From Rhabdornis inornatus (Eukaryota; Chordata; Aves; Passeriformes; Rhabdornithidae), in contig VWZS01008898.1 of assembly GCA_013397075.1 (NCBI GenBank), positions 710,978 to 774,977 of the forward strand: a DNA stretch of 64,000 nucleotides, written 5' to 3'. The translations under genes were made by a program, and so were the position numbers. Shown piece by piece: positions 25,693-36,974 of the stretch. The notes below the pieces were generated by a model that was not told where the DNA came from, did no database searches, and saw only the letters and a program-made list of their open reading frames with translations. Each line of letters opens with the position of its first letter. The first letter of the stretch is position 1.

Positions 25693-25782
25693 GCACTCCA
25701 GGCAGCAAGGCAGCTGCTTTTACAGCAACAGACAAGTGGACTGAAATCTCCTAAGGGCAGTGAGAAACAGAGACCGCTGCAG
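25693..25782 (+). CDS. FOXP2: FOXP2 internal coding exon (forkhead box protein P2, N-terminal region)
   Basis: FOXP2 is a forkhead-family transcriptional repressor in the nucleus that dimerises with FOXP1 and FOXP4. It is studied for its role in speech and in song learning in birds. This exon is exactly 90 bases, 30 codons in phase 0 at both ends. It encodes ALQAARQLLLQQQ, then TSGLKSPKGSEKQRPLQ. By my count this corresponds to human residues 57-86, in the glutamine-rich N-terminal region ahead of the long polyQ tract, zinc finger, leucine zipper and forkhead domain, none of which lie in this window. QTSGLKSPK distinguishes it from the paralogues as I recall them: FOXP1 has QVSGLKSPKRNDKQ and FOXP4 has QASGLSSP. 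Compared with human it has Gly instead of Ser at 78 (25756-25758) and Glu instead of Asp at 80 (25762-25764). The neighbouring exons, the one before the ALQ start and the one continuing VPVSVAMM, are outside the window. Confidence 0.96.
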
Positions 25783-25790
25783 GTTAGTAA
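25780..25790 (+). promoter_or_regulatory. FOXP2: 5' splice donor of the FOXP2 exon
   Basis: CAG|GTTAGTAA: the exon ends in CAG and the intron begins GTTAGT at 25783. It matches the consensus at -3 to +2 and +4 to +6, with T instead of a purine at +3. The site is good but not perfect, which could permit regulated use. The exon boundary is also supported by exact peptide correspondence up to the glutamine before VPVSVAMM in other vertebrates. Confidence 0.9.
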
Positions 25791-27284
25791 AGTCTCCTTG
25801 CTTTTGGGACCTTAATCTCAGGGAAGAGTGCCGTGTTCACTCACATGTGAGGGGTGTTTGTCAATCCTGTCCTCTAGTGCTGTGTATGTGCATATTCACA
25901 TGCTGCAGGTTACAGGCTTCATGCTGCTGACTGCACAGAAAGAATTCACTATAGGATACAAAAGCCTTTTGTGGCTGTACATGCTTAAAAGGTCTACGAC
26001 TAAGTCTGAGTTCAGTAACTGTGGTACATTAATTCTTTATAGACATGTTACAAAATTGGCATGTGATTTTTATATGTACATGGTTTAAATTGTAAAAACA
26101 TGTTAACACCAGGAGCAAAACATGAGTATCCGAGAAGAAAAAAAGAAAAGCTAAATACCTCACAGGTACTATATCTAAGTGACAGAGAAGTGTTCAGAAA
26201 CTTACCAACACAAGTGCATGAAATTATGAAAGCTGTTTCTGCCATTTTAGAAAAAAATACATGTCATGAAATTTCGCATTAGGATGTTGTTGGGCTTTAG
26301 ATTGTGAATGGGTAAACAGAAGTTCTGCTACCAAATAGTTATTTTAAATGCATTAGTAAAAACATAAATAGAGTTTTATTCTTGGAAAATTTTATCAGTG
26401 TGGTATTTTTATGAAGTATTAATTCATTTATTCCTAATGCAGAGTTCCATATCAAATTGCATTCTGCTGACAAAACTTGTTCCCCTTGTATATAGACCAA
26501 ATATGGATGCTTAACTGCTGAATTAAATTTTGTTGCAGACAATTTTATTTTGTTCAGGAAATTTTTAAAAAGTATAAATCCTTCCATTCTCTTCCTCACA
26601 TCTGTTTTTCTGGGTGAGCATTTATTCTCTCAGGACTTCCCCTGTTTTCTAATGGAGTAGGGTGTTTTTATGTCATTTTTAGATTTTGTCATGCATAATG
26701 GAGAACCCCAGGCACTAGAATGTATTTTTTTTCCACCAGGGAAATGTAAAATTTGTTCACTTCTGCAGTTTCTGAATGTGATTCACAGTCTCCCTTTCTT
26801 TGTGAAATGGGGTGGAGCAGTGTTGGACACAGCAAACAGGTCCACATTCCTGATCAACTCTCTTCAAATCTACTTTTAAGGTTTTATTTGTTTGATTGGA
26901 ACCAAACAGGAATTTAGGATTATGACTAAAGAAAATGGAAAAAAGGAAAACATGACCTGATGGTATCCTGCCATACTGTAGTTGTAGTCCAGTCCTGGCT
27001 GAGGCTGAGTCCTGGGACACTCTCAACTTTCTACTCTTCACCCTTGACTTTGCTTTGTAAATGCAAATTCACTTTTGCTTTGTATCAAGTATCTTTTGCA
27101 CTGAAGGCACATAAGAAGAGTAGCCATAAAGGTAGAAGCTTATGAACTATATGGGTTTTTTAAGTTTTAAAGTGGAATTGGTGACCTTGAAGGGTTGAAC
27201 CATGAAAATGATTGATTTAATGAATATTGTGAAAGTACTTCATTCTGCTAGCTCCTCATTCTGAAAGATAACATGGGTTGTACA

Positions 27285-27480
27285 AGGAGTGTACAGGATC
27301 CATCTAGCCCTATGTTCTGTCTCTAAATTGTCCAACACCAGGCAATAAGGAAAGTATATGAAACAGGCATAAATAGTGGTATTTTTCCAGTATATGTTTT
27401 CCAAATTTTTTCATACTTTAATCCTCCACCTTTTAAACCAGCACAGTCCAGGAGCTACTGACTCTTCTTTTCACATTCTC
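27285..27480 (+). mobile_element. Ancient L3/CR1-type LINE 3'-end-like fragment
   Basis: The stretch GGATCCATCTAGCCCTATGT, then TCTGTCTCTAAATTGTCCAACACCAGG, closely follows the layout of an old amniote repeat (L3/CR1 clade, words such as CCATCTAGCCCAGTATCCTGTCTC, then AGTGGCCAACACCAG). It then becomes unrecognisable through 27480. Divergence is high and there is no ORF, so it is a fossil fragment. The ends are approximate. The family assignment is from memory of the consensus and would be settled by RepeatMasker. Confidence 0.45.
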
Positions 27481-29234
27481 CACCCATTCACAAACTTTCT
27501 TTTCAAGGTTAAAGAAGTCTGGAGGTGCACTGTTTGTGGTAGACATTGGTGAAATAATAGAAAACCAGGTTTGGACCTAAAAGACAGTCATTCACAGAAC
27601 TCAGAGGATGATGAGATGAAGAGAGGGAGTCTTGTGCTTTCATGTTCTCAAAACACTAACCCTGTCCTGATGCCCTTTAAATGCTACGGGTTCATGTGTT
27701 GGTGCTGTATCACTTGTTTCCCAGGTGGAGTCAGCATCTCATGAATCATGCTTGAGAGGCAGGAAGAAGAAAATACAGCAAATAATTTTATTTTCAGAAT
27801 TGTTTCATGTTCCCTAAAGCCTAGATTATTGTTTATGTTTCCAACTTTTTCTTCCATTATCAGTGTGTACAGTGTCTCTTATTGGCCTTGAACACTTCAT
27901 TTGGTTCATTTTTAAAGGAGAGGAAAAATGGAATTTGCTCCCAGACTTTGGTTTTATGAATCAAATACCATGTAAATTCAGGTATGAGCACAAACTACAT
28001 TTTAATTTTCCTTTTTAGTGAAAAAGATGTATAAAGGTTTTGGATGTGAGTCCTTTGAGCTTTTCTATTTCTGTTGCTTACTGTCCATTGTTCATCATGT
28101 AGTGGAAATTCACATTTTGATCACCAGGTTGCCTGTTTGACCAAATATGCAATGTCATAAAATTGTACAGCATTATTTTCTTATTCCAAACGTAATGGTA
28201 ACTTTAGCCAAAACCTTCTAGCAGTAGAAATTGCTAAATTTGTATAAGGTATAAATTATTATAAGACAAAATTGAGGGTTATAAGGTAAAAATACTTGTA
28301 CTTGTGTTTGTGATTAAGAAAACAGACTTCTCTCAATATTTTAAAAAACTTTCAAATTAATGCATATGTAATTTCCTCCATTTCAGAGGAATTTACTAAT
28401 CTGGCAACTGTCTATATGTTAAAACAGATTTATAAATCTAGTAAAGATGCAATAAAACCGTTAAAACTAGCTCACACATGTGCAAGAAAATGCAGCTATT
28501 TGGTAAGCCTTGCCATACATCTTGTGCTCTGTAGTTTGTTCCATGAGCCAAAGAGGGAAAAAACTGGTATTTATTTTAGTGGCCATCTTTTCTGGGGGAA
28601 AGTAGCATATGCTGTTTTTATGTATGTTCTCTCTGTTATTTCATATGCGTCAAGTATTTTAGTGACTTACAGCACCTACTAGCTAATCAGCAAGTTGAAA
28701 GCTGATTGAAGAAACCTTCAAATTTGTGTCCTCAGCTTTGCAAAAAGAGGGTGTTGGGTAAGTCATGATGTTCTGCTGTGCTTTACTGAGGGGATGTCTT
28801 TAGGGAACTGCTGAAATTTTCCTGGAATAATTTGAGTGTCTTTTGTATCCTCATGAAAAGCCTTTACAAATATACCACTAGCTGTGTGATCTATTGTAAA
28901 AGTACAGAAGTTCTTGTTTTAGTTTCTAATGCAAAAGTTACCTTTAACTAGTAGTTATCCTATATTTTCAGGAACAGGAGGCTTATATTTAGATTGCGAG
29001 TTAACAGAATACCTGCAAAAATTACAGTTTTAGATAGACGCTTGTCTTGATCTACTGTTACTTTGATTTACATTTGTCTGGGTTTCACACTGCAGATGGC
29101 ATAACCATTAGCATGTCTTATGTAAAACAGAAGAAGAAAAACATCCCTTTTGACAAGCTTGAGTACCAATTGTGGTAGTGATTTTACTTTCATGTATAGA
29201 TATCCGAATAAATGTATTTGAAACATGTTTATAT

Positions 29235-29400
29235 ATGCCATTCATTTCACTGATGCACCAATTGAATTGATCCAATCAGCACACACATCGATTAATGACA
29301 TATTGCAAAACAGCTATGGAGAGTTTGTGATGAGAGTTGAGGGTAATGTTAACCTGCATATGATGAGATAATAGCATTTGCTATTTTACAGTGCATCCAG
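29235..29400. promoter_or_regulatory. Candidate conserved noncoding element (homeodomain-type motifs)
   Basis: The block contains densely packed TAAT/ATTA and PBX/HOX-like words: AATTGAATTGATCCAATCAG, CATCGATTAATGACATATTG and a CCAAT box (ATCCAATCA). It has fewer homopolymer runs than its surroundings. This texture is typical of deeply conserved enhancers in developmental-gene introns, and FOXP2 introns are known to hold many. Conservation itself cannot be seen from one sequence. Confidence 0.25.
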
Positions 29401-30310
29401 TAAAATATTGCTGTAGTAAGGTTAAGATTTTTGTAGTACCATTTTTTATTTCAGAATATTTTCCTTTTCTGTAGAATTTGTTATAATGGTAATCCGTGGT
29501 GAAGCTTACTAATTGCTTTCAAGGATTCTCTCTCTATCGCCAAATTTCCATAGTAGGCATAACAGGGAAAAATGTCACCTTGGCTCTTAGAACATGTAGT
29601 TCATTTTCCTAGGGCAGAAAGTCACTGTCCTTAGAGCCACTGAAGAACCTGGTATAATCTAGCTTGAGTTTTAATACTGGCAGCTTTATTTTCATGTTAC
29701 ATTTACAGTCATGAGCGAGACTTGGAGCTCTTCAAGAACTGTGAGAGCACAAGCATAACCCAAAGGTAAATGCTGTCAATTTTCTGCCATTGGGTGGGTA
29801 TTGGTGTACAGCATTTCAATTTTATTTCCCTTCCAGGTAGGCAGTCTCTGGGCTTACACTAATCTCTCCATATACACATACTGTTGTCTGCATACATGGT
29901 GATTTGCACAGTTGTAATTCTATTTGTTTGCCTAGTTGTTTCTATTCCCAGTAATGTCTCTTAAAGGAGTAGTTTATTTTGATAGAGTCAGACTATGAAC
30001 ATTATGTCGATTAGAGTAAATAGATAATTATCTTCAGCCCCATAGTTTAATATACCTACAATGAAATGTTTAGTTTTTTTTTCCTTCAGGCTAGGTGATT
30101 TGTTGTTTCAACATCAGTACTAATGTATTCTATAAGAGGATGTCATGTCATGAAATCATGACTCCTGGAATCAAAGGGTTAAGCTCAGTGTGTACCAAGC
30201 CAGTTGTATAAATAGCATGCTGTATAGAGTGTTGAGTTGTTATGGTAAGCTTTGTTTATTTAGCATAAGCACTTCACTGAAGTGTAATAATTTGATAAAA
30301 TTTGGGAAAA

Positions 30311-30358
30311 GTATGCACTTAATTTTAATTATTTAATTTTTATTTCATTAGTGCATAC
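30311..30358. repeat. Inverted repeat GTATGCACT...AGTGCATAC
   Basis: GTATGCACT at 30311-30319 is exactly complementary to AGTGCATAC at 30350-30358 across a 30-base AT-only-like loop (mostly A and T). The arms extend imperfectly inward (TAA/TTA). Each arm contains ATGCA, an octamer-like word, so two opposed POU-type sites are an alternative to a hairpin. Confidence 0.45.
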
Positions 30359-33300
30359 CATCAGAAGAAACACTTTTTTTTAAGACACTCAAAATGCAGA
30401 AATTTAGCATGAAAATTTAGCATGAAAAGATATTCATAGTCTCTTTTAACCTACTATCCTTGCTTTACTCTCTCCTAGTTTGGTCATCTCCCTTTGGATC
30501 TTCATATAGGCCTGAGTTTAAAATTGCACATAATAAATAAGCAAACATATCATTAATATTGTAACCTTTAGTTACTTTTTAAAACATATATAAGGAGTTG
30601 ATGAGAGATAAGAAATAGGGGATGTGGGAAAAAAGACACAAACCCCACTGCTTTTAAATTCCATCCTCTGATTTAATGCTCTTTGACTTCAACTGTGCAT
30701 GCTTAATGTCAGTCAAAAAGTGCCATTTTAAAAACAGAAAAAAAAACTTGTAATGGTTTTAACTTAGAGATTTTTCTTTGCATTACATTGAACAAAAATA
30801 GAAATAAATCTAACTGGTTTAAAATTATTTTTTCATAAACTGCATGTTGCATATGTCTGTTTACCTAATGCACATTGCTGAGCATAAGAAGTAGGATTTT
30901 GTACATGGTAGAAAACACTGATACAGAAAGATGCAAATGCATAATATGTAGTGTAAGAAGAGAGTAGTGATAAACAGTCTTTCTGCCTCTCGAGTATAAT
31001 TCTAGAGGAAATGTGTGGCCTACATATAAGCAAACATTGAGGCTTGGGGTAAATTAAATTTGGAAGATAGCTGCTGGAAAATCATAAGTCCCATTTTCCC
31101 TTGTAAGTCTATTCGGAGGAATATGCAGTTATCCTCTGACGTGCAGAAATTTGCATCAGTAATACCCACTCTAAAGACAAGGATAACCCCAAGAGATGGA
31201 AAGAAGGCAAGGAGTTATTTTTGCATAAGGTGTAGGGGGAAGGGAAAGGAGAAATATCCATGTTCAAAATTATGTGGTGTAGAAAACAGGAGTTCCATTA
31301 AGGAAGAGGCAAAAAATACAATAATAAAGACAAAAACCAGGATGTTATTTCTTTAATTTACAGTGGAAGTGTTAGTATCACAAACTTGCTGGGAAGTTCT
31401 TATTTATATGGATAGAACTTGCTCCAAAGACTTATGTCCTGTCTTTGCAACCTTTTCTATTCATGAAAACCTGTATTTTGCATCATGTTCCACCTTGCTG
31501 TAAAACCTTCTAATAACAGATTTACTTTAAGTCACATTTTACTCTTGAAAACTTCCAGAATTAAAAACATGCATCTACTATGAAAAGGGCATGGGTTAGT
31601 ATGGTTTCCTTTTTAGTTTAAAGTATATATGCATCACCCTGAAGTGTTCTCTCTTATTGTTGTTTTCAGGAGTATAAAATATTCCAGCTAACCTTATGTG
31701 TGATCTTTGTAACATGGGAAAATTTTAACTAGCAGTTTTCTAACAGAAGTTATCGCCTAATAGATTCATCTGTGTCTAACAGGAAAAAGAACCCTAGGAA
31801 CAACTAGCTGATGCAGAGATCAGCACTTTATCCTGACAACATTGTTGCAATATTATAAAATATTTTGGATTCAGAGGAAGGAAGTATTATGCAAGTTCTG
31901 TTTACAGGTATTGAATGTGCAGAATACTAATTAGGATTATTATGTGATCAGGGATTTCAAAAGGCATTTTAATGTTGAACACGTCTGTGCAGAATCTAAT
32001 GTATCAATCTGTTACTGCAACTGTCGAGGAATTGTCACCGACATCACTGGAATATCTTTCCTTTCCCCCTTTCTCTCTTGTTGATTCCGGTACTTCTAGA
32101 GAGCTAGGAGTAGAGGGAGAACACACAGTCCAGTTCTTCATTCAGATTCAGAAAGATAAACCTTCCGAGACAGTGTCTAGGTCTGTTCACAGCAGAATGT
32201 GTGAACATGGCAGACCAGCAAACTCATCTTTCCCTCAGAGTAGAATCTGCAGCCTGTCTGACACCAGGAAATAGTGCTGTGTAGGGGATGAGTGCACTAT
32301 GTTTTATATTCTGACCTATAGGAATCCCCAAGCACCACTGAAGTTGATTTGCCTTCCTGAGCAGCTGGAAAGCTCTGTCCCCCTGCAGTCCCTCCCAGCG
32401 CAGCCAACACGCAGGGCTGCGACTGCTCCTCTTGGGGCTGTGTGAGTAGTTCCGCTGCACAGCTGGGAGGTGTAGCTTCCCTTGAGCCTCTTCTCCAGGC
32501 TCTTGCAACAGGTTGGATCAGCCTGATTCTCTTACCAGCTGGCTCACTGCCCAGAAAAGCTCATGAAGAGCTGAAAGTGTGAATGGTTCCCCACTCAGTG
32601 TGCAGCTCTGTTGAAGGGTCTGCTCCCAGGCAGGGCCCTAATTATGCCAGTTTAGGATCGCACCACTCAAGAAAGGCTCTCCTGATACTCTTGAATTTGA
32701 AAAACGCATTAGTGTATGTCAATTTAAAAAATACAAAAGCAGGAAAAAAAACTAAACAAAATATTCTATGAGTGCTCTAGACGGCGGTAGATATTTCAGA
32801 ATTGTTTCTGGTTAATTTATTATGATGGAAAGTATCTTTTTTGTTTTCCCCAGCCAAAGTTTTTGCTTTCATCAGACGAGTATTAAGTCAAGAATATTTT
32901 TGGATGAAACAAAAGTTCTGTGACTAAACAATGGAGGTTTTTCAGTTAGCATATGCAACTTTGCACATTAAATTTCAGTTTCTCTCCATGGCCATTCATG
33001 GTATTCCTTGAACTGATTTCTTCACATACTTTTCAGATTAATTTTGTTTTGTGAATTGAATTATTTTCTTGACATTTTCTAATCATTAGACATTATTTTG
33101 TGATGTCATAGTTGTCCAGTTGATTTACCAAGCAAGTTGACTTTACTGAGGGTGTGAGGAGCTAGCTAATCAGGAATATGAATGTATGCCAGGATGAACA
33201 TAGGTATTAATTTTAGTTTGCCATCACTTGGGATGTGTACATACAAAATTGTGTTAAAAAGTGTTAAAATTGTCCAAATGATCACACAGTATGCAGTAAT

Positions 33301-34551
33301 GCTACAGAAGAAAAGCATGTGGGTATGTGTGCTGATGAAAAAGCAATCACACAGTGGTGTGGGAAAGCATATCAGCCCATCCTGTTGTGGAAGGAGGTTG
33401 TCAACAATTTCCACTTTGATGTTCTAGGTCTTTTTATGCCTTCTTGTGCTTCTAATATTTTCTTGAGACAGACAGATGAAGGTCTTATGAAATAGAATTA
33501 ATGGTGAAAAATTTACTAAACACTACTTCACTTGCTTTGCTACTTGATTATGTGAAGCTTTGAAAAGCAATTGTATAATAATAATATGTACAAAAGGGAC
33601 TGTACAGTGTTTCAGCAACATCGATATGCTTCAAGGATCTTACCAAGAACTTGAAGTATAAATGAAGAATGAGATTTTCCCACAAGTGTTCACAGTAAAC
33701 CCATTTATTCAATAAATATACTTTCTGTCTAATAGGAAAGACAGCTTCCACAGTATTGAGGAGAACTAATACAGTAACCCAACATGTGAGGGAAAAAAAT
33801 ATCAAAATCAACTCTGTACTTGCAGAAGTGATTTCTAAATTGATGCAGCTGTAATTTAGTGTGCAGATAGCTGTGGGCTTGATGCTTAGGAATAATCAAA
33901 TTTCCAAATTTAAGTAAAGTATTTCTTAATAGAAGATTAAGAGTGAAATCATAGGCAAAACAATAAATATTTCTGTTTTAAGAACAGAGTAGGACACCAT
34001 GAAAATCCTCACTTTGAGGGCAGAGTATCTGAAGGGGATAAGGCAAGTTCAGAGGCAAATTATGATTGATGTTGGTGTATGCAGAAAAATATCTCTTGAT
34101 TAGAAATGGCTGAACCCATACTCTGGGTAAGAAAGAAAAAATGCCAAATGCCAAGCCTTTCTTGGCAACAGGGGACATGTATTTCACCCACAAAAAACAA
34201 AACAGGAAGATAGGCTTTACAAGAGAGCTGGCTGTTGAACAGGATTGATATCTTTTAAAAATTTAATTTAGAAAGGAAATTCTAATAAATGTTAGAAAAT
34301 ACAGCAAAAAATACAGTCATGTGCTTAAGAGAGAAAATTTATTTTGTCTTATGTCCATCACCTAAATGAAAAAGAGAAGCTCAGTGTTTTGGTCACTGTA
34401 TGACCGTGAATGACCAGAGATATAACAAATGTGAGAAAAGCAAGATATCTTAAATTTAAAACTGTGTTTCCAAGTTTCCCAAAATAGGGAAATATTAAAT
34501 TTCAGTTTTAAAAGAGATCTTTGAGATATCATCTGGAATAATGGAGATATG

Positions 34552-34661
34552 CAATCCACCTAATTTCTGGTGGATTATTGGTGTATTAGAAATGCACTCC
34601 ATGTAATTTCTGCTGGAAGATTCAGGGTTCTAGTACCAGTGCCCTGAATATCCATGGAGTG
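34552..34661. repeat. Diverged 43-bp tandem duplication with nested inverted repeats
   Basis: CAATCCACCTAATTTCTGGT at 34552 recurs, diverged, as CACTCCATGTAATTTCTGCT at 34595. The shared TAATTTCTG is at 34561 and 34604, giving a 43-base period. The first unit holds ATCCACC/GGTGGAT arms around TAATTTCT. The second participates in CACTCCATG (34595-34603) with CATGGAGTG (34653-34661), enclosing ATTCAGGG (34620-34627) with CCCTGAAT (34642-34649). The combination gives two adjacent fold-backs. No transposon family is recognised. Confidence 0.5.
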
Positions 34662-36903
34662 AAGGTATCTCACTGTTCTGACTGTGGCTGACAGCTTGGC
34701 ATGCTTGCTATGCACCTACAGTGAGATGGAGTAAATTCTGGATACATTTTTATGCTATAAAAGTTCCTCCAGAAAAAGTGAATGCAGGCTGAAACGTTGG
34801 GATTGGTCTCTGCAATTTGGGTCAAAAAGCAAACTTTAGGAATGAAGAAATATCTGTCATATTTCTTTAAAAGAGTTTTAAATATGGTAACATGCAACTG
34901 AGGTAAGCATGAATAACCTATGGAAAAGAGAGCTTTTCACTATCCAGAGAAAAGAGGTCTGGGTCACCATTCTAGTAGAAGCACTGGAACCAATAGCCAC
35001 CACCCATACATTTTGCCTGCTTAAAGTTACAGCTCAGCAAATTAGAAGGAGATTTACAAGATGCAAATTGGAGTAATGAAACAAAAAGTAAAACTCACAA
35101 AGTGTCTTCCAGTCCTGAAGTGTTGTGGTATTCTTTGTTGTTGTTGTTTTCTTAAAAAAGGTAAAGACTAATTGAAGCTGTTCTAAAGGATTGTAATGCC
35201 TTCTTAAAGTTACAGAATTTACCTAAAACACCCTAAAGAAAATGATAGTTAATTATTTTTTTCAGAAATAATTTTTATTTTCTGCATACTTATGTCCTCT
35301 TTTATGAATAGAAAAGACCGAAGACTAGATAGTAACTGTCATTTAGTAAAATTCAGGTAGCATCCTAAATCCACAACATTTCATCTGTTTAAATTCACTT
35401 TCAGTGAATGACCATTTTCTATATTTTAATCCTCACCTCTTAGATTGCAATAAAGCATTTCTATGAGCATAATCTAAGTAGCTGTAGCTTTCCCATAAAT
35501 AATATAGTCTGGACTTTTTCAGGCTGTTAGGTATAAAAATGTATTGACTTCATAATTGTCAGTAAGACTTGTAAGAAATACCACTGAATTAATAAATATG
35601 GATATTTATGATAGGAAGGCATTAATTCTAAAAGTAATTTGCTTTTCATGGCAATAAATACACTGAAACGAGAGACAGAATATATTTACAAAACACAACT
35701 AAGTTGTAAAATATTTTTTCTTCCAAAAATACCCACTTTCAGAATGTTTTAGAGTGTTTATAGTGTTAAGATGATTGTCTCATGGTACCTGAAAATAAAA
35801 TGAATTAGTCTAACAACCCACTTATGAGATCATTATTATTGCAACAATTTTAAGGTCTCTCATACACTATGAGCCCGTAAGTCTCAGAGTCAAGATTAAG
35901 AGAGGGGGCTCTTTTCCACATTAAGAAAAGTCATGCTAATTTAGCATCCAAAAAAAATTGTTTAGTCTAGAATTTTTAAAATGTTTTTTTCTGGGTGGGA
36001 ATACTTGGTTAGAGCTCTTTGAGTGAGTATTCAATCATTGTAATTGGGCTGGGATGGGGTATGATAATACTTCAGCCATACCTCTAGAAGTAAATAATTA
36101 TGTCTTTGTGTATTATTCTTTAGAATATTTGTAGTTAAGAAACATAAGTGCAATTGTATCAGTCGTAATAGCTTTAATAATAGCATCCTAAAATGCATCC
36201 AGAGACGTATCAGCAGCTGTTAAGACTGATTCCCTAATCCTCTGGGGTTTTGGTAACATTGCAAAGATAAATTGAAATAGTAAAACCTGCCAATTGGTTA
36301 TAGGAGTTGGATAAAGATAAGATAAAGTATTTATCTAAATTTGATTTATTGGATTTTTTTTTTTTACTATAAGTATAGTAAGTTGCTAGGAATGCTTTTA
36401 GAAAGATTTGAATGCAGTAATGACATAATCTTTAAAATAAGTTCCAGTGTAATGAAAACCCACAAAATTATTTAATAATACTTTTATTATATATGGAATC
36501 ATTTAACTTTTTCAAGTGAAGACTAAGTAATTTCAGTGATAGCTGTATTGGACCCCTTCTTGTAGTTAAGGTGAGATCTAACGTATCAGAGATGCTGCTG
36601 CACCACATGATTTACACAAAATTGGTTCTCAATTAAACCTCTGTGAATGGCAAAGATTTTAGGAGAAAGTCATAAGCAGATTCCTTTCTCAGAGAAGAAT
36701 CCTTGTTATTTAAGTCACCTCCCCTGTAAAACTGTCAACAGAAATTCTAAAAAGATTTTGAAAACCTTTGTTTCACCCTGCAGATAATTTTATATTTTCC
36801 TTGTCTTTTCCTTGGTGATTACACATCATTAGTACAGTGCCTTTGGAATGGTGCCACAAAGATGGCAAATACATTCTTCTTCCTCTTTTCATTCCGGGAT
36901 ACT

Positions 36904-36974
36904 TATCATTGTGATTTTCATTTCTATATTACCTTTTATAGAAATGTAATATAGAAATGAAAATCACAACGATA
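36904..36974. repeat. Long hairpin: 28-bp inverted repeat with one mismatch
   Basis: The arm 36909-36931 (23 bases, begins TTGTGATTTTC and ends CTATATTA) is an exact reverse complement of 36947-36969. Outward extension through 36904 and 36974 adds four more pairs after one mismatch (36908 A versus 36970 C). The loop is 15 bases (36932-36946). A diverged third copy of the arm (TTCTATATTACATTTTCATT) follows at about 36984-37003, leading into a CATTT-rich tract to 37015. The stem length is in the range of a microRNA precursor, but the arms are AT-rich and perfect, more typical of a recent fold-back duplication. Confidence 0.75.

Noticed and set aside
30409..30435. Tandem 13-bp word (AATTTAGCATGAA twice)
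   Set aside because: A simple two-copy slippage event with no further structure.
31060..31356. 98-codon lysine-rich + strand ORF with a few cysteines
   Set aside because: The CxxC-like spacing (CIRCRG) suggested a zinc ribbon, but there is only one such pair and the rest is A-rich-derived Lys/Glu/Thr. Most likely chance.
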